Source: Desulfobacterales bacterium
Lineage (GTDB): Bacteria; Desulfobacterota; Desulfobacteria; Desulfobacterales; C00003060
Reading direction: 5' to 3'
Length of the DNA stretch: 24,175 nucleotides
Assembly: GCA_020347085.1 (NCBI GenBank)
Contig: CP070769.1
Coordinates: 2,172,997 to 2,197,171, forward strand
The position numbers and the translations under genes were made by a program. This document shows, piece after piece, positions 1 to 8,462 of this stretch; within the stretch, counting starts at the first letter, position 1, and every line of letters starts with the position of its first letter. The notes beneath the pieces are model-generated. The model was given only the letters and a program-made list of their open reading frames with translations, ran no database searches and had not been told where the DNA came from.

Positions 1-1
1 A

Positions 2-463
2 AAAGATGTTCCCTCCCGTGAAATAATAATTACTGTGGTCTCGGGGCTCCTAGACAGGCTAAACGAGAAAGGGATAGAACTCCACGTGGCGAATAACCTT
101 CCCACCATCTGCTGTGATAGGGACAGGGTTTGTCAGGTTTTTGAAAACCTGATCGTAAATGCCATCAAGTTCATAGGAGATAAAAAAACCCCGAAGATCG
201 AGATTGGATATAAGGAGAGAGCGAAGAGGGCAGAGTTCCATCAGTTCTATGTTAAGGACACTGGCATCGGGATTGCTCCAGAATATCACCGGAAGATATT
301 TGAAAGGTTCCAGCGTTTAAAAGAAATAGAAGATGAGGAAGGAACAGGTCTGGGGCTCGCAATTGTTGAGAGGATTGTGAATAATCACGGTGGACGGGTC
401 TGGGTGGAGTCTAAAAAAGGAAAAGGCGCAACCTTCTATTTTACCTTGCCCAAGGCATCTTAA
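2..463 (+). CDS. Sensor histidine kinase, C-terminal ATPase part (partial)
   Basis: The reading frame is open to the left edge, so this is the 3' end of a longer gene. The visible part is the catalytic ATP-binding (HATPase_c) domain of a two-component sensor kinase. The N box reads FENLIVNAIKF, the G1 box DTGIGI, the F box IFERFQRL and the G2 box GTGLGLAI. It ends FYFTLPKAS, a normal end for such kinases. The sensory and dimerisation domains and the phospho-accepting His lie outside the window, so the signal cannot be named. No response regulator follows. The next genes are phosphate-related, but about 170 bp and a possible hairpin separate them, so a PhoR-type role is not supported. Confidence 0.93.
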   Translation, partial: KDVPSREIIITVVSGLLDRLNEKGIELHVANNLPTICCDRDRVCQVFENLIVNAIKFIGDKKTPKIEIGYKERAKRAEFHQFYVKDTGIGIAPEYHRKIFERFQRLKEIEDEEGTGLGLAIVERIVNNHGGRVWVESKKGKGATFYFTLPKAS

Positions 464-465
464 CT

Positions 466-500
466 CCGTCAGATATCCATCAAGTCTCTGACGGGTTTGC
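466..500 (+). terminator. Possible terminator after the histidine kinase gene
   Basis: A perfect 8-bp inverted repeat (CCGTCAGA at 466-473, TCTGACGG at 487-494) with a 13-nt loop starts two bases after the kinase stop codon. The following GTTTGCCTT is only weakly T-rich, so termination strength is uncertain. Confidence 0.4.
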
Positions 501-525
501 CTTCATGCCATAACCACAAATTTGG

Positions 526-555
526 TTTACATCAAACCAGAAATTAATCGATAAA
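526..555 (+). promoter_or_regulatory. Candidate sigma-70 promoter for the phosphate genes
   Basis: TTTACA (526-531) and GATAAA (550-555) are 18 bp apart, upstream of the DUF47 gene at 631. The match is moderate. I found no convincing Pho box. Confidence 0.3.
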
Positions 556-630
556 AGCCTGTTTCATCATCTATTTGCCCCGTCACACTGTGAGTAAATA
601 TGAACCTCAAACAGTGAAAGGAAGGCAGGC

Positions 631-1293
631 ATGTTTACGGATAAGGAGAAAAGAGTCAAGGAACTGATCGATGAACATGTCCATAAGGTGGGGGGATGCC
701 TGGAGTGTTTCGAGGGGTGTTTTGAGGCATTTCTTCAAGGGGACAGGGCCAATGCTGAATCGATCCATGAAAACTGCGACCATGCTGAGACCGAAGCCGA
801 TATAGTGCGCAGAAAGATCGGCGACGATCTTTACTCAGGCGCCTTTCTGCCCATCGCCCGAAAGGATATCTACATGCTGACCGAATATGTCGACGAGATT
901 GCCAATAAGGCCGAGGCAGCTTCCGATATGATTGTGTCACAAAGACCAAATGTCCCAGATGATTACAAGAAAGTCTTGCAAGAAATTGTGGAGATCACGT
1001 CTAAAATGTTCGGCGTTTTTCAAGAGGCTGTGGCACTCTTTGAACCCTACGAGACGCTCCAGGCCGATGACAGCCTTGCTGCCATTAGGGAAAAGATCAC
1101 CTCCATTGGCGTTATGGAATCAGAGGTCGACAACTTAGAGGAGACCCTGATGAGAACCATATTCCAGTCGGACCTTCCCCTTGCTAATAAGATCCAGCTT
1201 GAGAGATTTCTCCGACGCATTACCCATATTTCAGATGTGATAGAGGATTCGGCTGAACGCCTCTATGTGCTGGTGATTCGCGAGAGGATATGA
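631..1293 (+). CDS. DUF47 / PhoU-like phosphate transport regulator
   Basis: This 220-residue, all-helical protein belongs to the DUF47 (TIGR00153) family, distant relatives of PhoU usually encoded beside phosphate transporters and thought to regulate them. Typical features are an N-terminal helix with paired Cys residues, an E/D-rich stretch (HAETEADIVRRKIGDDLYSG) and the family-like segment LPIARKDIYMLTEYVDEIANKAE around residues 73-95. The C-terminal half repeats the pattern around ISDVIEDSAERL. Acidic and His residues in these helices are probable metal ligands, as in PhoU. A GGAAGG ribosome site precedes the ATG. The next gene, a Na/Pi cotransporter, starts 21 bp downstream, so the two are very likely co-transcribed. 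Confidence 0.88.
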   Translation: MFTDKEKRVKELIDEHVHKVGGCLECFEGCFEAFLQGDRANAESIHENCDHAETEADIVRRKIGDDLYSGAFLPIARKDIYMLTEYVDEIANKAEAASDMIVSQRPNVPDDYKKVLQEIVEITSKMFGVFQEAVALFEPYETLQADDSLAAIREKITSIGVMESEVDNLEETLMRTIFQSDLPLANKIQLERFLRRITHISDVIEDSAERLYVLVIRERI

Positions 1294-1314
1294 CATGCCT
1301 ATGAGAAGCTGTAG

Positions 1315-3024
1315 ATGATGCGCCCTTTATCAAAAAAGGTGATCGGTCACGCCCTGATCAAGCGGCCCATGGTAGGCCTTCTTATAAACTTGGCCAAAGG
1401 AGGCTATCTCTGGGTCCCTCTCTTTGCCTTGGTGGTTTTATTGCTCCTACCTCTTTCGGTCTTTTCCGACAAGCCCCTGTCTGATTCTCCATCAAAAGTC
1501 CAATCTCAGTTTACCGAATCCTCTGTGTCCCGTCTCAAAACAGGTCAAGAGGGATTGGAACCTCTCTATGAAGGCAAAGCCCCCCACCAGGGTGCAGGCC
1601 CCTTAAAGGCCAGCTTGTTTCAGGTCTTCGGTGGACTCGGCCTCTTTCTTTTCGGTCTGCGCCTGGTGAGCGACTGCCTCCAAAAAGTGGTTGGTTACCG
1701 GATGAAAAGGGTAATGGCAACCCTTACAAGACGCCCTCTTTATGGTTTGCTGCTCGGCACTATCGTCACCGGCATCATTCAGAGCAGTAGCGCCACCACG
1801 GTCATGGTTGTGGGTCTTGTTAATGCAGGGCTGATGAATCTTGTTCAGTCCATTGGAGTGATTCTCGGTGCCAATATTGGGTCTACAATATTACCCCAGA
1901 TTGTCGCTCTGAACCCTGAGCAATGGGCTCTTCCAGCCATAGGAGTGGGCATGGTGCTGCACCTGTTCTTCAAAAATGCCAAAGTAAAAGATAACGGGTT
2001 AGTCCTCCTCGGCTTCGGAATGCTCTTCTTGGGCCTTGGTCTTATGAAAGAAGCGATCCCTGCGGGGATACAGGAGCTGATTCAGGATTTCTTCGTGCTG
2101 AGTAGCGGTAGCCTTAAGGGCATTCTCATCGGCTTGACAGTGGGGACTGTTGCCACTGCCGTTGTGCAGGCCAGTGGCGTGACGGTCGGCATTATTGTGG
2201 TGCTCGCTTCACAGGGAATCGTGACAGACTTGAACCAGTCCATACCGTTGATTTTAGGGTGCAATATCGGAACTTGTGTGACTGCACTTATTGCAAGCAT
2301 CGGGACCAATTCTGAGTCGAAGCGTGCCGCCGTTTCCCATGTCTTTTTCAACATATTCGGGGCATTTTTGACCCTTGTAGTCTTCTATCAATTGTATTTG
2401 TGGCTCATTCCTAAAATAGGTGGCAGTCTTGCGCACCAAATTGCCAACCTTCATGTCACGGTAAAGTTGGTGGACGCCCTGCTGTTTCTTCCGATCGTAG
2501 GGCACTTTTCACGGTTCAACTCGTTCATTGTTCCGGCCAAGGTGGTCGAGAAACCAAGCATCGAGACCCCACAATATCTTGACGACAAATTCGTCGAAGA
2601 ACCGGTTGTTGCCATTGAATTGGCTATCAAGGAAATTGTGAGATTGGGCGAAATCTCCCGAAATATGATTAAGTACGCCATGGACGGATTCATGTACAAT
2701 GACGAAGCACTCCTGAATCGCGTGGAAGCGAACAGGAAGGCTGTCCGCACTCTCGGGGAGGCTATTTCGCGATACGTGATCCAGTTTTCCCGCCAAGATC
2801 TGACCAAGGAAGAGGCCGAAAGGGTGCCAAAATTGATCCTTTCTGTGAACAACTTCGATCGGGTGGCAAGACATGCAGTGAGGTTGCTGGAACTCGGGCG
2901 CACTAAGGTCTCCAAGAATATCCCCCTGGTTGGCAGCGCCTTGCAGGAACTTAAGAATACCTATCGCGAAGTGGACGCTATGCTAACTGAGGTAAGCGCG
3001 TACCTGCCCGAGTTCAAGCGGTGA
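1315..3024 (+). CDS. Na+/Pi cotransporter family protein with C-terminal PhoU-like domain
   Basis: A 569-residue inner-membrane protein of the NptA/YjbB type (Na_Pi_cotrans family), which moves inorganic phosphate with sodium. An N-terminal hydrophobic segment (about residues 32-50) is followed by a polar stretch to about residue 95, then two inverted membrane repeats. The first repeat has the signature QSSSATT (156-162) and GANIGST. The second has QASGVTV (285-291) in place of the usual QSSSA, followed by GCNIGTC. From about residue 420 a soluble helical PhoU-like region runs to the end. The first of two adjacent ATGs is taken as the start; the ribosome site is weak. It lies 21 bp after the DUF47 gene. 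Transport direction cannot be told from sequence; some relatives export phosphate. Confidence 0.88.
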   Translation: MMRPLSKKVIGHALIKRPMVGLLINLAKGGYLWVPLFALVVLLLLPLSVFSDKPLSDSPSKVQSQFTESSVSRLKTGQEGLEPLYEGKAPHQGAGPLKASLFQVFGGLGLFLFGLRLVSDCLQKVVGYRMKRVMATLTRRPLYGLLLGTIVTGIIQSSSATTVMVVGLVNAGLMNLVQSIGVILGANIGSTILPQIVALNPEQWALPAIGVGMVLHLFFKNAKVKDNGLVLLGFGMLFLGLGLMKEAIPAGIQELIQDFFVLSSGSLKGILIGLTVGTVATAVVQASGVTVGIIVVLASQGIVTDLNQSIPLILGCNIGTCVTALIASIGTNSESKRAAVSHVFFNIFGAFLTLVVFYQLYLWLIPKIGGSLAHQIANLHVTVKLVDALLFLPIVGHFSRFNSFIVPAKVVEKPSIETPQYLDDKFVEEPVVAIELAIKEIVRLGEISRNMIKYAMDGFMYNDEALLNRVEANRKAVRTLGEAISRYVIQFSRQDLTKEEAERVPKLILSVNNFDRVARHAVRLLELGRTKVSKNIPLVGSALQELKNTYREVDAMLTEVSAYLPEFKR

Positions 3025-3146
3025 TCCGAAGGGAGCCAAAAGACAACATATGAGTCGACCAGTGGTAACAAGAGTGCGGCGGCCAGGGTTCTCAGGATCA
3101 TGTGGCGGACCCTGTACAAGAGACTAAGAGAAAACATACTACAACT

Positions 3147-3322
3147 GGTTTCAAAACCTTTCTAGGAGCCAATTTTGAACATTTTGTTAACAAGTTCTTA
3201 GCGAAGTGAAGCGCAAAAATTGGAACTGTTTGAGGGCGTTAGCCCGAGTTTTTCAATTTTAGCGGAGCGAGCTTAGAACTTCTCAAAATGGACAAACCTG
3301 CGATAAGAGAGGTTTTGAAACC
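3147..3322. repeat. 176-bp nested inverted repeat (MITE- or REP-like element)
   Basis: Four nested inverted pairs share nearly the same centre (about 3235-3240). They are 3147-3163 with 3306-3322 (16 of 17 bases pair, core GGTTTCAAAACC), AAGTTCT 3192-3198 with 3275-3281, AAAATTG 3216-3222 with 3254-3260, and GGGC 3234-3237 with GCCC 3242-3245. Imperfect pairing (CCAATTTTGA with TCAAAATGG) fills part of the gaps. The element could form one very long hairpin. It fills most of the gap between the Na/Pi cotransporter and pfkB genes. It has no ORF and no second copy in this window. A non-autonomous mobile element or large REP-type palindrome is the likeliest explanation. Confidence 0.75.
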
Positions 3323-3346
3323 ACCTCTAATATATGGGCAGATTCC

Positions 3347-4276
3347 TTGGTAGATCATTCCTTTTTAGCTGAAAAGAGATCACTTTCCCCATCCAATTTT
3401 GACGTCTGCGTTATCGGTCACGTCACAAAAGACATCATAAGCGTCGGACAGACAACAACGGCAACCACCCCGGGCGGTACGGCATATTACACGTCCGTGG
3501 GCTTGACCAAAGTTGGCCTGCGGGTGGCTGTTGTAACCAAAGTAGCAAAAGAGGATGAAGACCTTCTGCTCGGCAATCTGAAAGGCGAAAAAATTGCTCT
3601 TTTTTGTCAAGAAAGTGAGCGTTCATCGGTCTTTGAGAACGCCTACAGTGCTGAAAATCTGGACACCAGGCTCCAGCGGATTAGGTCGATTGGCACGCCG
3701 TTTTCGCCAGAGGACGTGGAGGCGATTGGAGCCACCGCGTTTCATGTTGGCCCTTTGACCAGCCAGGATATTTCCATAGATCTCCTGAAACAACTGGCTA
3801 AGAGACCAGGCATCGTCTCACTGGATGTTCAGGGGATGCTAAGATCCGCTCATGTTGGGGAGGTTAGGGAGGAAGATTGGCTGGATAAGGAAGCAGGCCT
3901 TGCCTACGTGGACATTCTAAAGACAGACGAAAAAGAGGCATTAATCCTTTCAGGACAGAAGGTTTTGGACAGAGCAGCAGCAGCACTCGCCTCCCTTGGC
4001 CCAAAGGAAGTCATTGTCACGATGGGTAGCCGGGGATCGCTCATCTATGCTGAAAAAACCTGGCACAGCGTTCCGTGCTTTTTTCCGAAAAAAGTAGGGT
4101 ATCCAACAGGGTGCGGTGATACCTATGTGGCGGGATATCTCTATCAGAAACTGAAAGGGGTCCCCCCGGAAATGGCAGGAAGGTTTGCGGCTGCTACGGC
4201 CACTTTGAAGATGGAAAGCCCTGGTCCCTTCCGTGGAAGTGAAGCAGACGTTCGTGCCCTGCTATCCAGCATATGA
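3347..4276 (+). CDS. PfkB-family sugar/nucleoside kinase
   Basis: A 309-residue kinase of the ribokinase/PfkB superfamily, which transfers phosphate from ATP to a sugar or nucleoside hydroxyl. The N-terminal strand FDVCVIGHVTKDI leads to the substrate-site motif PGGTAYYTS (Gly-Gly at 43-44). The C-terminal anion-hole and catalytic motif is PTGCGDTYVAG (254-263, catalytic Asp258 by analogy), with TMGSRGSLIY before it. The substrate cannot be assigned. The start is uncertain: no in-frame ATG precedes the first conserved strand, so a TTG at 3347 is used, without a clear ribosome site. The end overlaps the convergent CBS gene by 15 bp. Confidence 0.85.
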   Translation: MVDHSFLAEKRSLSPSNFDVCVIGHVTKDIISVGQTTTATTPGGTAYYTSVGLTKVGLRVAVVTKVAKEDEDLLLGNLKGEKIALFCQESERSSVFENAYSAENLDTRLQRIRSIGTPFSPEDVEAIGATAFHVGPLTSQDISIDLLKQLAKRPGIVSLDVQGMLRSAHVGEVREEDWLDKEAGLAYVDILKTDEKEALILSGQKVLDRAAAALASLGPKEVIVTMGSRGSLIYAEKTWHSVPCFFPKKVGYPTGCGDTYVAGYLYQKLKGVPPEMAGRFAAATATLKMESPGPFRGSEADVRALLSSI

Positions 4277-4870
4277 AACGACCTCATATCCCTGATCCTG
4301 AAGAGCCTTGATAATTGGCTCTGCGGGGCACTGTTTCAAACGAAAGTAATGGATCTTTTTATCGGTTATATGGCCGGCAATCCCCACACTGATTACCTCG
4401 CCCCCTTTATTGTGAATGATGCGGGAAACCTTTTCAAATCCGTCCGGCGCTTCACCCACATTCACATCGAGGCGAGTGCCATTGGTGAGAATCCCCATGA
4501 TATTGATAAAGGCGTTCAGGAGATCCGTGACCGTCATGACGCCCACGACTTTATTATCGTTGTTTACAACGGGCATACCGCCAATCTTCTTTTCATAGAT
4601 AACCCTGGCAGCTACTTCCAGATCGTCATCCGGGTGCAGGGTTATGGGGTCCTTTATCATGAGGTCTGATACGGATAGTCCAGTGACCATGGCAGGAAGA
4701 AGACCCTGCTTCATGTCCGACAAGGTGACCCACCCAAGTAGCTTCTTGGATCGGTCTACCACAGGAAGGTGTCGGATGGAGTTGTCTTGCATCAAGTGAA
4801 TCGCTTCCTGGACTGAGGTGCGATCTGAAATCGTAAAAGGGTCTTTGATCATCAAGGACTCGACCTGCAT
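4262..4870 (-). CDS. CBS-CBS-ACT domain protein (AcuB-like)
   Basis: The 202-residue protein has two CBS domains (about residues 1-55 and 68-125) followed by an ACT-like domain (about 130-202). This matches the architecture of the AcuB family. CBS pairs bind adenine nucleotides and ACT domains bind small ligands such as amino acids, so this is a probable cytoplasmic ligand sensor with an unknown target. Repeated motifs are MIKDPFTIS / MIKDPITLHP and GWVTLSDM / GVMTVTDLL. The start is placed at the ATG at 4870, which has AAGGAG in front. A longer frame to 4966 adds an unconserved-looking N-terminus. The gene converges on and overlaps the pfkB gene by 15 bp. Confidence 0.85.
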   Translation of the reverse strand: MQVESLMIKDPFTISDRTSVQEAIHLMQDNSIRHLPVVDRSKKLLGWVTLSDMKQGLLPAMVTGLSVSDLMIKDPITLHPDDDLEVAARVIYEKKIGGMPVVNNDNKVVGVMTVTDLLNAFINIMGILTNGTRLDVNVGEAPDGFEKVSRIIHNKGGEVISVGIAGHITDKKIHYFRLKQCPAEPIIKALQDQGYEVVSYAG

Positions 4871-5211
4871 GACGCTTCTCCTTCTTCCAAAGACTTTCGT
4901 TGAATGAATACTATAAAATCTGGAATTCGTCAAGGACAGCAGGCCAAGGTGTTTAAGCAACGTCAATGTGTCCCTTTAGTCACGGCGGAAATCCTTGACG
5001 AAACAACACCTTGTGAAGATTGGGGACGCCTATGATTTTATGCGTTACTCCCGAGAGAGAGTGGGGCGGGTAGGGTAACGTTGTTGACTATATCGAATTC
5101 CGCGATTAGCTCAGGGCTCAGGGGGGACTATGGACCTGCCAATCTCTTACGCTAGAACATAGAATCTGAATACGGCCTGTAATCGTTGACCCATCCCAGC
5201 GAGATTTATCC

Positions 5212-5556
5212 ATGAGAGAGTATACGAAAAGCATAAGAAAAAAGCTCAATGACCTTGCGGCTCTTGCCTATGAACGTGAGCTAGAGCAGGCACTTGACGA
5301 GCTTTTGCGAAATTTTCAGGAGTGGAAAGAGAATAAGATCGATTGTTTCAAGTTGAACCAATTGATTCATGAATACCACGAGAAGAAATCACGGGAAATA
5401 CGGAACACTCACAGTGGGAGTGACAGTGATTTTCTGGTTTACAGAGCTGTCAAGCCTGGTTTCTTGCCAAAGAGTGAAGTTGCGGATGAGGGATATCTTT
5501 GGAGGCTTGTTTATCGGCTTGAACAGGCTCTTTTTATCGTGAAATTGGCGTTTTAA
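5212..5556 (+). CDS. Conserved hypothetical small protein
   Basis: The 114-residue protein is predicted mostly helical and charged. It begins MREYTKSIRKKLNDLAALAYERELEQAL when read in two parts, then has an IHEYHEKKSREI segment. This resembles a family of about 100-residue uncharacterised bacterial proteins with an N-terminal MREY...LAYERELxxAL pattern and a central IHxFH motif; that likeness is from memory and unverified. No signal peptide or membrane segment is seen. The last 15 residues (LEQALFIVKLAF) are hydrophobic and may differ from relatives. No strong ribosome site is visible. The 51-codon ORF and a membrane-protein gene follow on the same strand, so a small operon is possible. Function unknown. 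Confidence 0.6.
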   Translation: MREYTKSIRKKLNDLAALAYERELEQALDELLRNFQEWKENKIDCFKLNQLIHEYHEKKSREIRNTHSGSDSDFLVYRAVKPGFLPKSEVADEGYLWRLVYRLEQALFIVKLAF

Positions 5557-5654
5557 GCTGTAGGAATTACCTGGAATGGTAGCAGGGATGCACCGACATC
5601 AATTCAATATGATAGCTTGGTTCGACTCCAAGAGGAAGAGAGAGAAAAGAGTTC

Positions 5655-5810
5655 ATGCTTCTGGAAAAGCATCACAGGGAGGCCGAACAAACCTTTGCCA
5701 TCTTCAACAATTGCTACGAGAATTATGGCATAAAAAACGCCAAGACCATGCAGAGAGTGTATCGGGAGCAGTTTTATCATGCCTTTAGATATTGGTTTAG
5801 GGATAGTTAG
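5655..5810 (+). CDS. Possible 51-residue protein overlapping the next gene
   Basis: This short frame encodes a peptide starting MLLEKHHREAEQTFAIF and ending YHAFRYWFRDS. Its composition is protein-like (amphipathic, aromatic-rich, charged). Purine-rich DNA (AGGAAGAGAGAG) precedes the ATG. It overlaps the start of the YdjM-like gene by 32 bp, which would allow translational coupling. The same frame has a stop at 5613, so it could instead be the surviving C-terminal piece of a longer decayed gene. No family recognised. Confidence 0.4.
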   Translation: MLLEKHHREAEQTFAIFNNCYENYGIKNAKTMQRVYREQFYHAFRYWFRDS

Positions 5811-6318
5811 TGCCATGTTGATTAGCGAAATCTTTTCCATAAAGATAAGTACAGGCTTGATTCTGTATGGAATTCTTTTCGCCTTACTCCCGGATATTGA
5901 TTTTTTGATTCTATCATCAAGAAATGCTTACCAGCGCAGAGACAGTCTAACCCATTATCCCCTTCTTTATCTCCCCTTAGGAGGCATGATCCTCTGGTTA
6001 GGCTTAGGAAAGATTATTGCATTATTATTCATTCTTACTAGCTTTCTACATTTCCTACACGATGGCATCGGAACCAGCTGGGGATTGAAATGGTTATACC
6101 CTTTTGATGAAAGGTGGCACAAATTCCTGGGCCGGAAGTTCGGTCAGTTAAAGTTTCTGGCCAGTTGGACGCCGGATGAGCTCAGTCGAGATGTGAAACT
6201 GCAGCGGCAGGATACATGGTTTAGAGAGACTCATTTTCGTCCCTCGCCAATTTTAATTACTGAGGTAATAGGGCTAATCATTGCCATAGTTTTCCTTGTC
6301 TTTTGGCTCAGAAGATAG
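5779..6318 (+). CDS. YdjM-like inner-membrane putative metal-dependent hydrolase
   Basis: The 179-residue membrane protein resembles the YdjM/DUF457 family of membrane-bound putative metal-dependent hydrolases. The family pattern of acidic and His residues at membrane borders is present: LPDIDFL (about 36-42), RRDSLTHYPLLY (about 52-63) and FLHDGIGTSWGLKWLYPF (about 95-112). Three or four hydrophobic segments are visible, the last near the C-terminus (IGLIIAIVFLVFWL). A GGGAG ribosome site lies at good spacing before the ATG. The substrate is unknown; in E. coli ydjM is an SOS gene, but no LexA box is evident here. It converges with the heme operon, 40 bp away. Confidence 0.72.
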   Translation: MPLDIGLGIVSAMLISEIFSIKISTGLILYGILFALLPDIDFLILSSRNAYQRRDSLTHYPLLYLPLGGMILWLGLGKIIALLFILTSFLHFLHDGIGTSWGLKWLYPFDERWHKFLGRKFGQLKFLASWTPDELSRDVKLQRQDTWFRETHFRPSPILITEVIGLIIAIVFLVFWLRR

Positions 6319-6358
6319 TGGGAAGGGACACTAGAGAGAAGGTAGTCTCACGGCCGGG

Positions 6359-7471
6359 TTAGAGGGAAGACGTCTTCTTTGGTTGGTACAGACAGAGAGG
6401 TTCTTCGGCAAGATAGTCGCCTGTCGCCTCATAGGCCCGGGCACGGCATCCCCCACAGACCTTTCGATACTCGCATCTGCCGCATTTGCCTCTCAAGCTG
6501 TTGTAGTTTCTGAGGGTCTTGAACACCTTTGACTCGCTCCAGATAACCCCGAACGGTGTCTTTGTCACATCGCCACACTCGAGATCCAGAAAACCACACG
6601 GCTGAACGATTCCCGTATGGGAAATGAAACAGAACCCGGTTCCTCCAAGACAGCCGCGGGTGACTGCATCCAATCCGTGGGTCTTAAAAGTGATCTTTTT
6701 CCCCTCCCCACGGGCCCGCTCTCTCAAGATCCTGTAATAGTGGGGAGCACAGGTAGCCTTCAGTTGTAGCGGGACTTTGTCTCTCTGGTTATAGAACCAG
6801 TTCAGGGTCTGCTCGTACTGCTCAGATGAAATTGCCTGATCGACAATGTATTTTCCCCGTCCCGTGGGGACCAGCAGAAAGATGTGATGTGCCACAGCAC
6901 CCAGCTTTACGGCAAGCTCTTGGATCTTTGGTATCTCTTCAAGGTTCTGCTGTGTTATCGTGGTATTGATCTGGAATTCGACGCCGGCCTCTTTGGCCTG
7001 TTCGATGCCACGCAGCGCTCCGTCAAAAGCACCTTCTACCTGGCGAAACCTGTCGTGGCTTTCTCTTGTAGAACCGTCCAAGCTAATACTGATTCGCTGA
7101 ATACCGGCCTCAACCATTTCTCCAGCTATTGCTTCAGTGATGAGCGTGCCATTGGGCGCCATGACCATACGAAGCCCCTTCTGGGTCCCGTAGCGGGCGA
7201 TCTGAAAGATATCTGACCGTAGAAGGGGCTCTCCGCCTGTCAGGATGACTACGGGTTTCCCAACCTCACTGATCTGGTCGAGCAGCGCAAGGCCGGCATC
7301 CGTGTCCAGTTCATTCAGGTAGGGCCCCATAGTGGCCGAAGCACGGCAATGGATACAGGAAAGATTACAGTTGCGGGTAACTTCCCAGGCCACAAGGCGA
7401 AGGTTCGAATCGCGGTCCCTGCCTCCAGGGTGGGTGCTCTTTGATGGTGAATGTTGGTGATCGTTCATCAT
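6359..7471 (-). CDS. ahbD: Heme b synthase AhbD (radical SAM)
   Basis: AhbD catalyses the last step of siroheme-dependent heme synthesis, the oxidative decarboxylation of two propionates of Fe-coproporphyrin III to vinyl groups. The radical SAM cluster motif CNLSCIHC is near residue 35, followed by GGEPLLRSD. The C-terminal half carries a SPASM-like set of Cys for an auxiliary 4Fe-4S cluster, including CGRCEYRKVCGGCRARAYEATGD written as CGRC...CGGC, and a final EEPLC. The first of two adjacent ATGs (7471) is used. It starts 13 bp after the hemB stop, so the genes are coupled. The order ahbC-hemB-ahbD matches that known from Desulfovibrio and separates it from NirJ and other heme-related radical SAM enzymes. 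Confidence 0.92.
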   Translation of the reverse strand: MMNDHQHSPSKSTHPGGRDRDSNLRLVAWEVTRNCNLSCIHCRASATMGPYLNELDTDAGLALLDQISEVGKPVVILTGGEPLLRSDIFQIARYGTQKGLRMVMAPNGTLITEAIAGEMVEAGIQRISISLDGSTRESHDRFRQVEGAFDGALRGIEQAKEAGVEFQINTTITQQNLEEIPKIQELAVKLGAVAHHIFLLVPTGRGKYIVDQAISSEQYEQTLNWFYNQRDKVPLQLKATCAPHYYRILRERARGEGKKITFKTHGLDAVTRGCLGGTGFCFISHTGIVQPCGFLDLECGDVTKTPFGVIWSESKVFKTLRNYNSLRGKCGRCEYRKVCGGCRARAYEATGDYLAEEPLCLYQPKKTSSL

Positions 7472-7484
7472 CAATCGTCAATTA

Positions 7485-8462
7485 TCAATCCCGTTGCAGC
7501 TCCCTTGCCGCTTCCTTTGCAAAATAGGTAAGGATCATGTCTGCGCCGGCCCGCTTGATAGCAATCAGAGATTCCATCATGACCTTCTTCCCGTCAAGCC
7601 ATCCGAGTTTGTCGGCTGCTTTGATCATGGCAAATTCGCCGCTCACGTTGTACGCCGCAATAGGTAAATCGATTTCTTCACGAACCCGGCAGATGATATC
7701 CAAATACGCCAGTGCAGGTTTTACCATAATGACGTCAGCCCCTTCTTCCACATCCATGGCCACCTCCCTGATCGCTTCTAAGCTGTTGGCAGGATCCATC
7801 TGATAGGTCCGACGATCTCCGAATTTCGGGGCTGACTCGGCTGCCTGGCGGAAAGGATAATAAAACGCAGAGCAGTATTTGGCTGCATAGGACATGATGG
7901 GTGTGGACTCAAAGCCATTCTGATCCAAAAGATCACGTATCTCTGCTATGCGACCGTCCATCATATCAGAGGGAGCTACCATGTCAGCACCAGCCTGGGC
8001 ATGGGAAAGGGCCGTGCGTGCCAAAAGATCTAGACTCGCATCGTTATCTATGATCCCATCCTGCACTACGCCACAGTGCCCGTGATCGGTGTACTCACAC
8101 AGACAAACGTCGGTTATGACCAACAGATCCTTGACCTTCTTTTTGACCGCCCGCACTGTCTTCTGCACGATGCCGTCCTTGGCATAGGCCGAGGTGGCCA
8201 AGGCATCTTTCCTATCCGGAATACCAAAGAGCATCACAGATGGGATGCCCAGATCACAGGCAACTTTGGCCTCTTTCACAACGTTCTCTACAGAGAGCTG
8301 ATAATGTCCAGGCATTGAGGCGATGGGATTCCTGACCCCCTTCCCCTCAACGGAAAACATAGGCAAGATAAGGTCGTCAACCGACAGCTTTGTCTCGCGT
8401 ATCATGCGCCTGAAATTCTCATTTTGCCGCAAACGCCTAGGCCTGTAATCTGGAAAAAGCAT
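7485..8462 (-). CDS. hemB: Delta-aminolevulinic acid dehydratase (porphobilinogen synthase)
   Basis: HemB condenses two 5-aminolevulinate molecules to porphobilinogen, an early step shared by all tetrapyrrole routes. The 325-residue length is standard. The zinc-type active site is present: DVCLCEYTDHGHCG supplies three Cys ligands. The two Schiff-base lysines are in SYAAKYCSAFYYPFR and DVIMVKPALAYLD. The allosteric and phosphate-loop region YNVSGEFAMIKAA is normal. A clear AAGGAG ribosome site precedes the ATG. It sits between ahbC and ahbD, so its product feeds siroheme and heme in the same pathway. Cofactors from this route would supply cytochromes and sulfite reductase. Confidence 0.97.
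   Translation of the reverse strand: MLFPDYRPRRLRQNENFRRMIRETKLSVDDLILPMFSVEGKGVRNPIASMPGHYQLSVENVVKEAKVACDLGIPSVMLFGIPDRKDALATSAYAKDGIVQKTVRAVKKKVKDLLVITDVCLCEYTDHGHCGVVQDGIIDNDASLDLLARTALSHAQAGADMVAPSDMMDGRIAEIRDLLDQNGFESTPIMSYAAKYCSAFYYPFRQAAESAPKFGDRRTYQMDPANSLEAIREVAMDVEEGADVIMVKPALAYLDIICRVREEIDLPIAAYNVSGEFAMIKAADKLGWLDGKKVMMESLIAIKRAGADMILTYFAKEAARELQRD

Noticed and set aside
500..630. Possible Pho box upstream of the DUF47 gene
   Set aside because: CTGTTTCATCA and CCGTCACACTG resemble half-sites but spacing and bases do not fit the PhoB consensus.
5102..5114. 13-base identity (GCGATTAGCTCAG) to the 5' part of tRNA-Arg
   Set aside because: The following sequence cannot form the rest of a cloverleaf; at most a tiny relic or chance match.
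5576..5788. 70-codon open frame on the plus strand
   Set aside because: Basic, low-quality sequence; the frame starting at 5655 in the same stretch is more protein-like.
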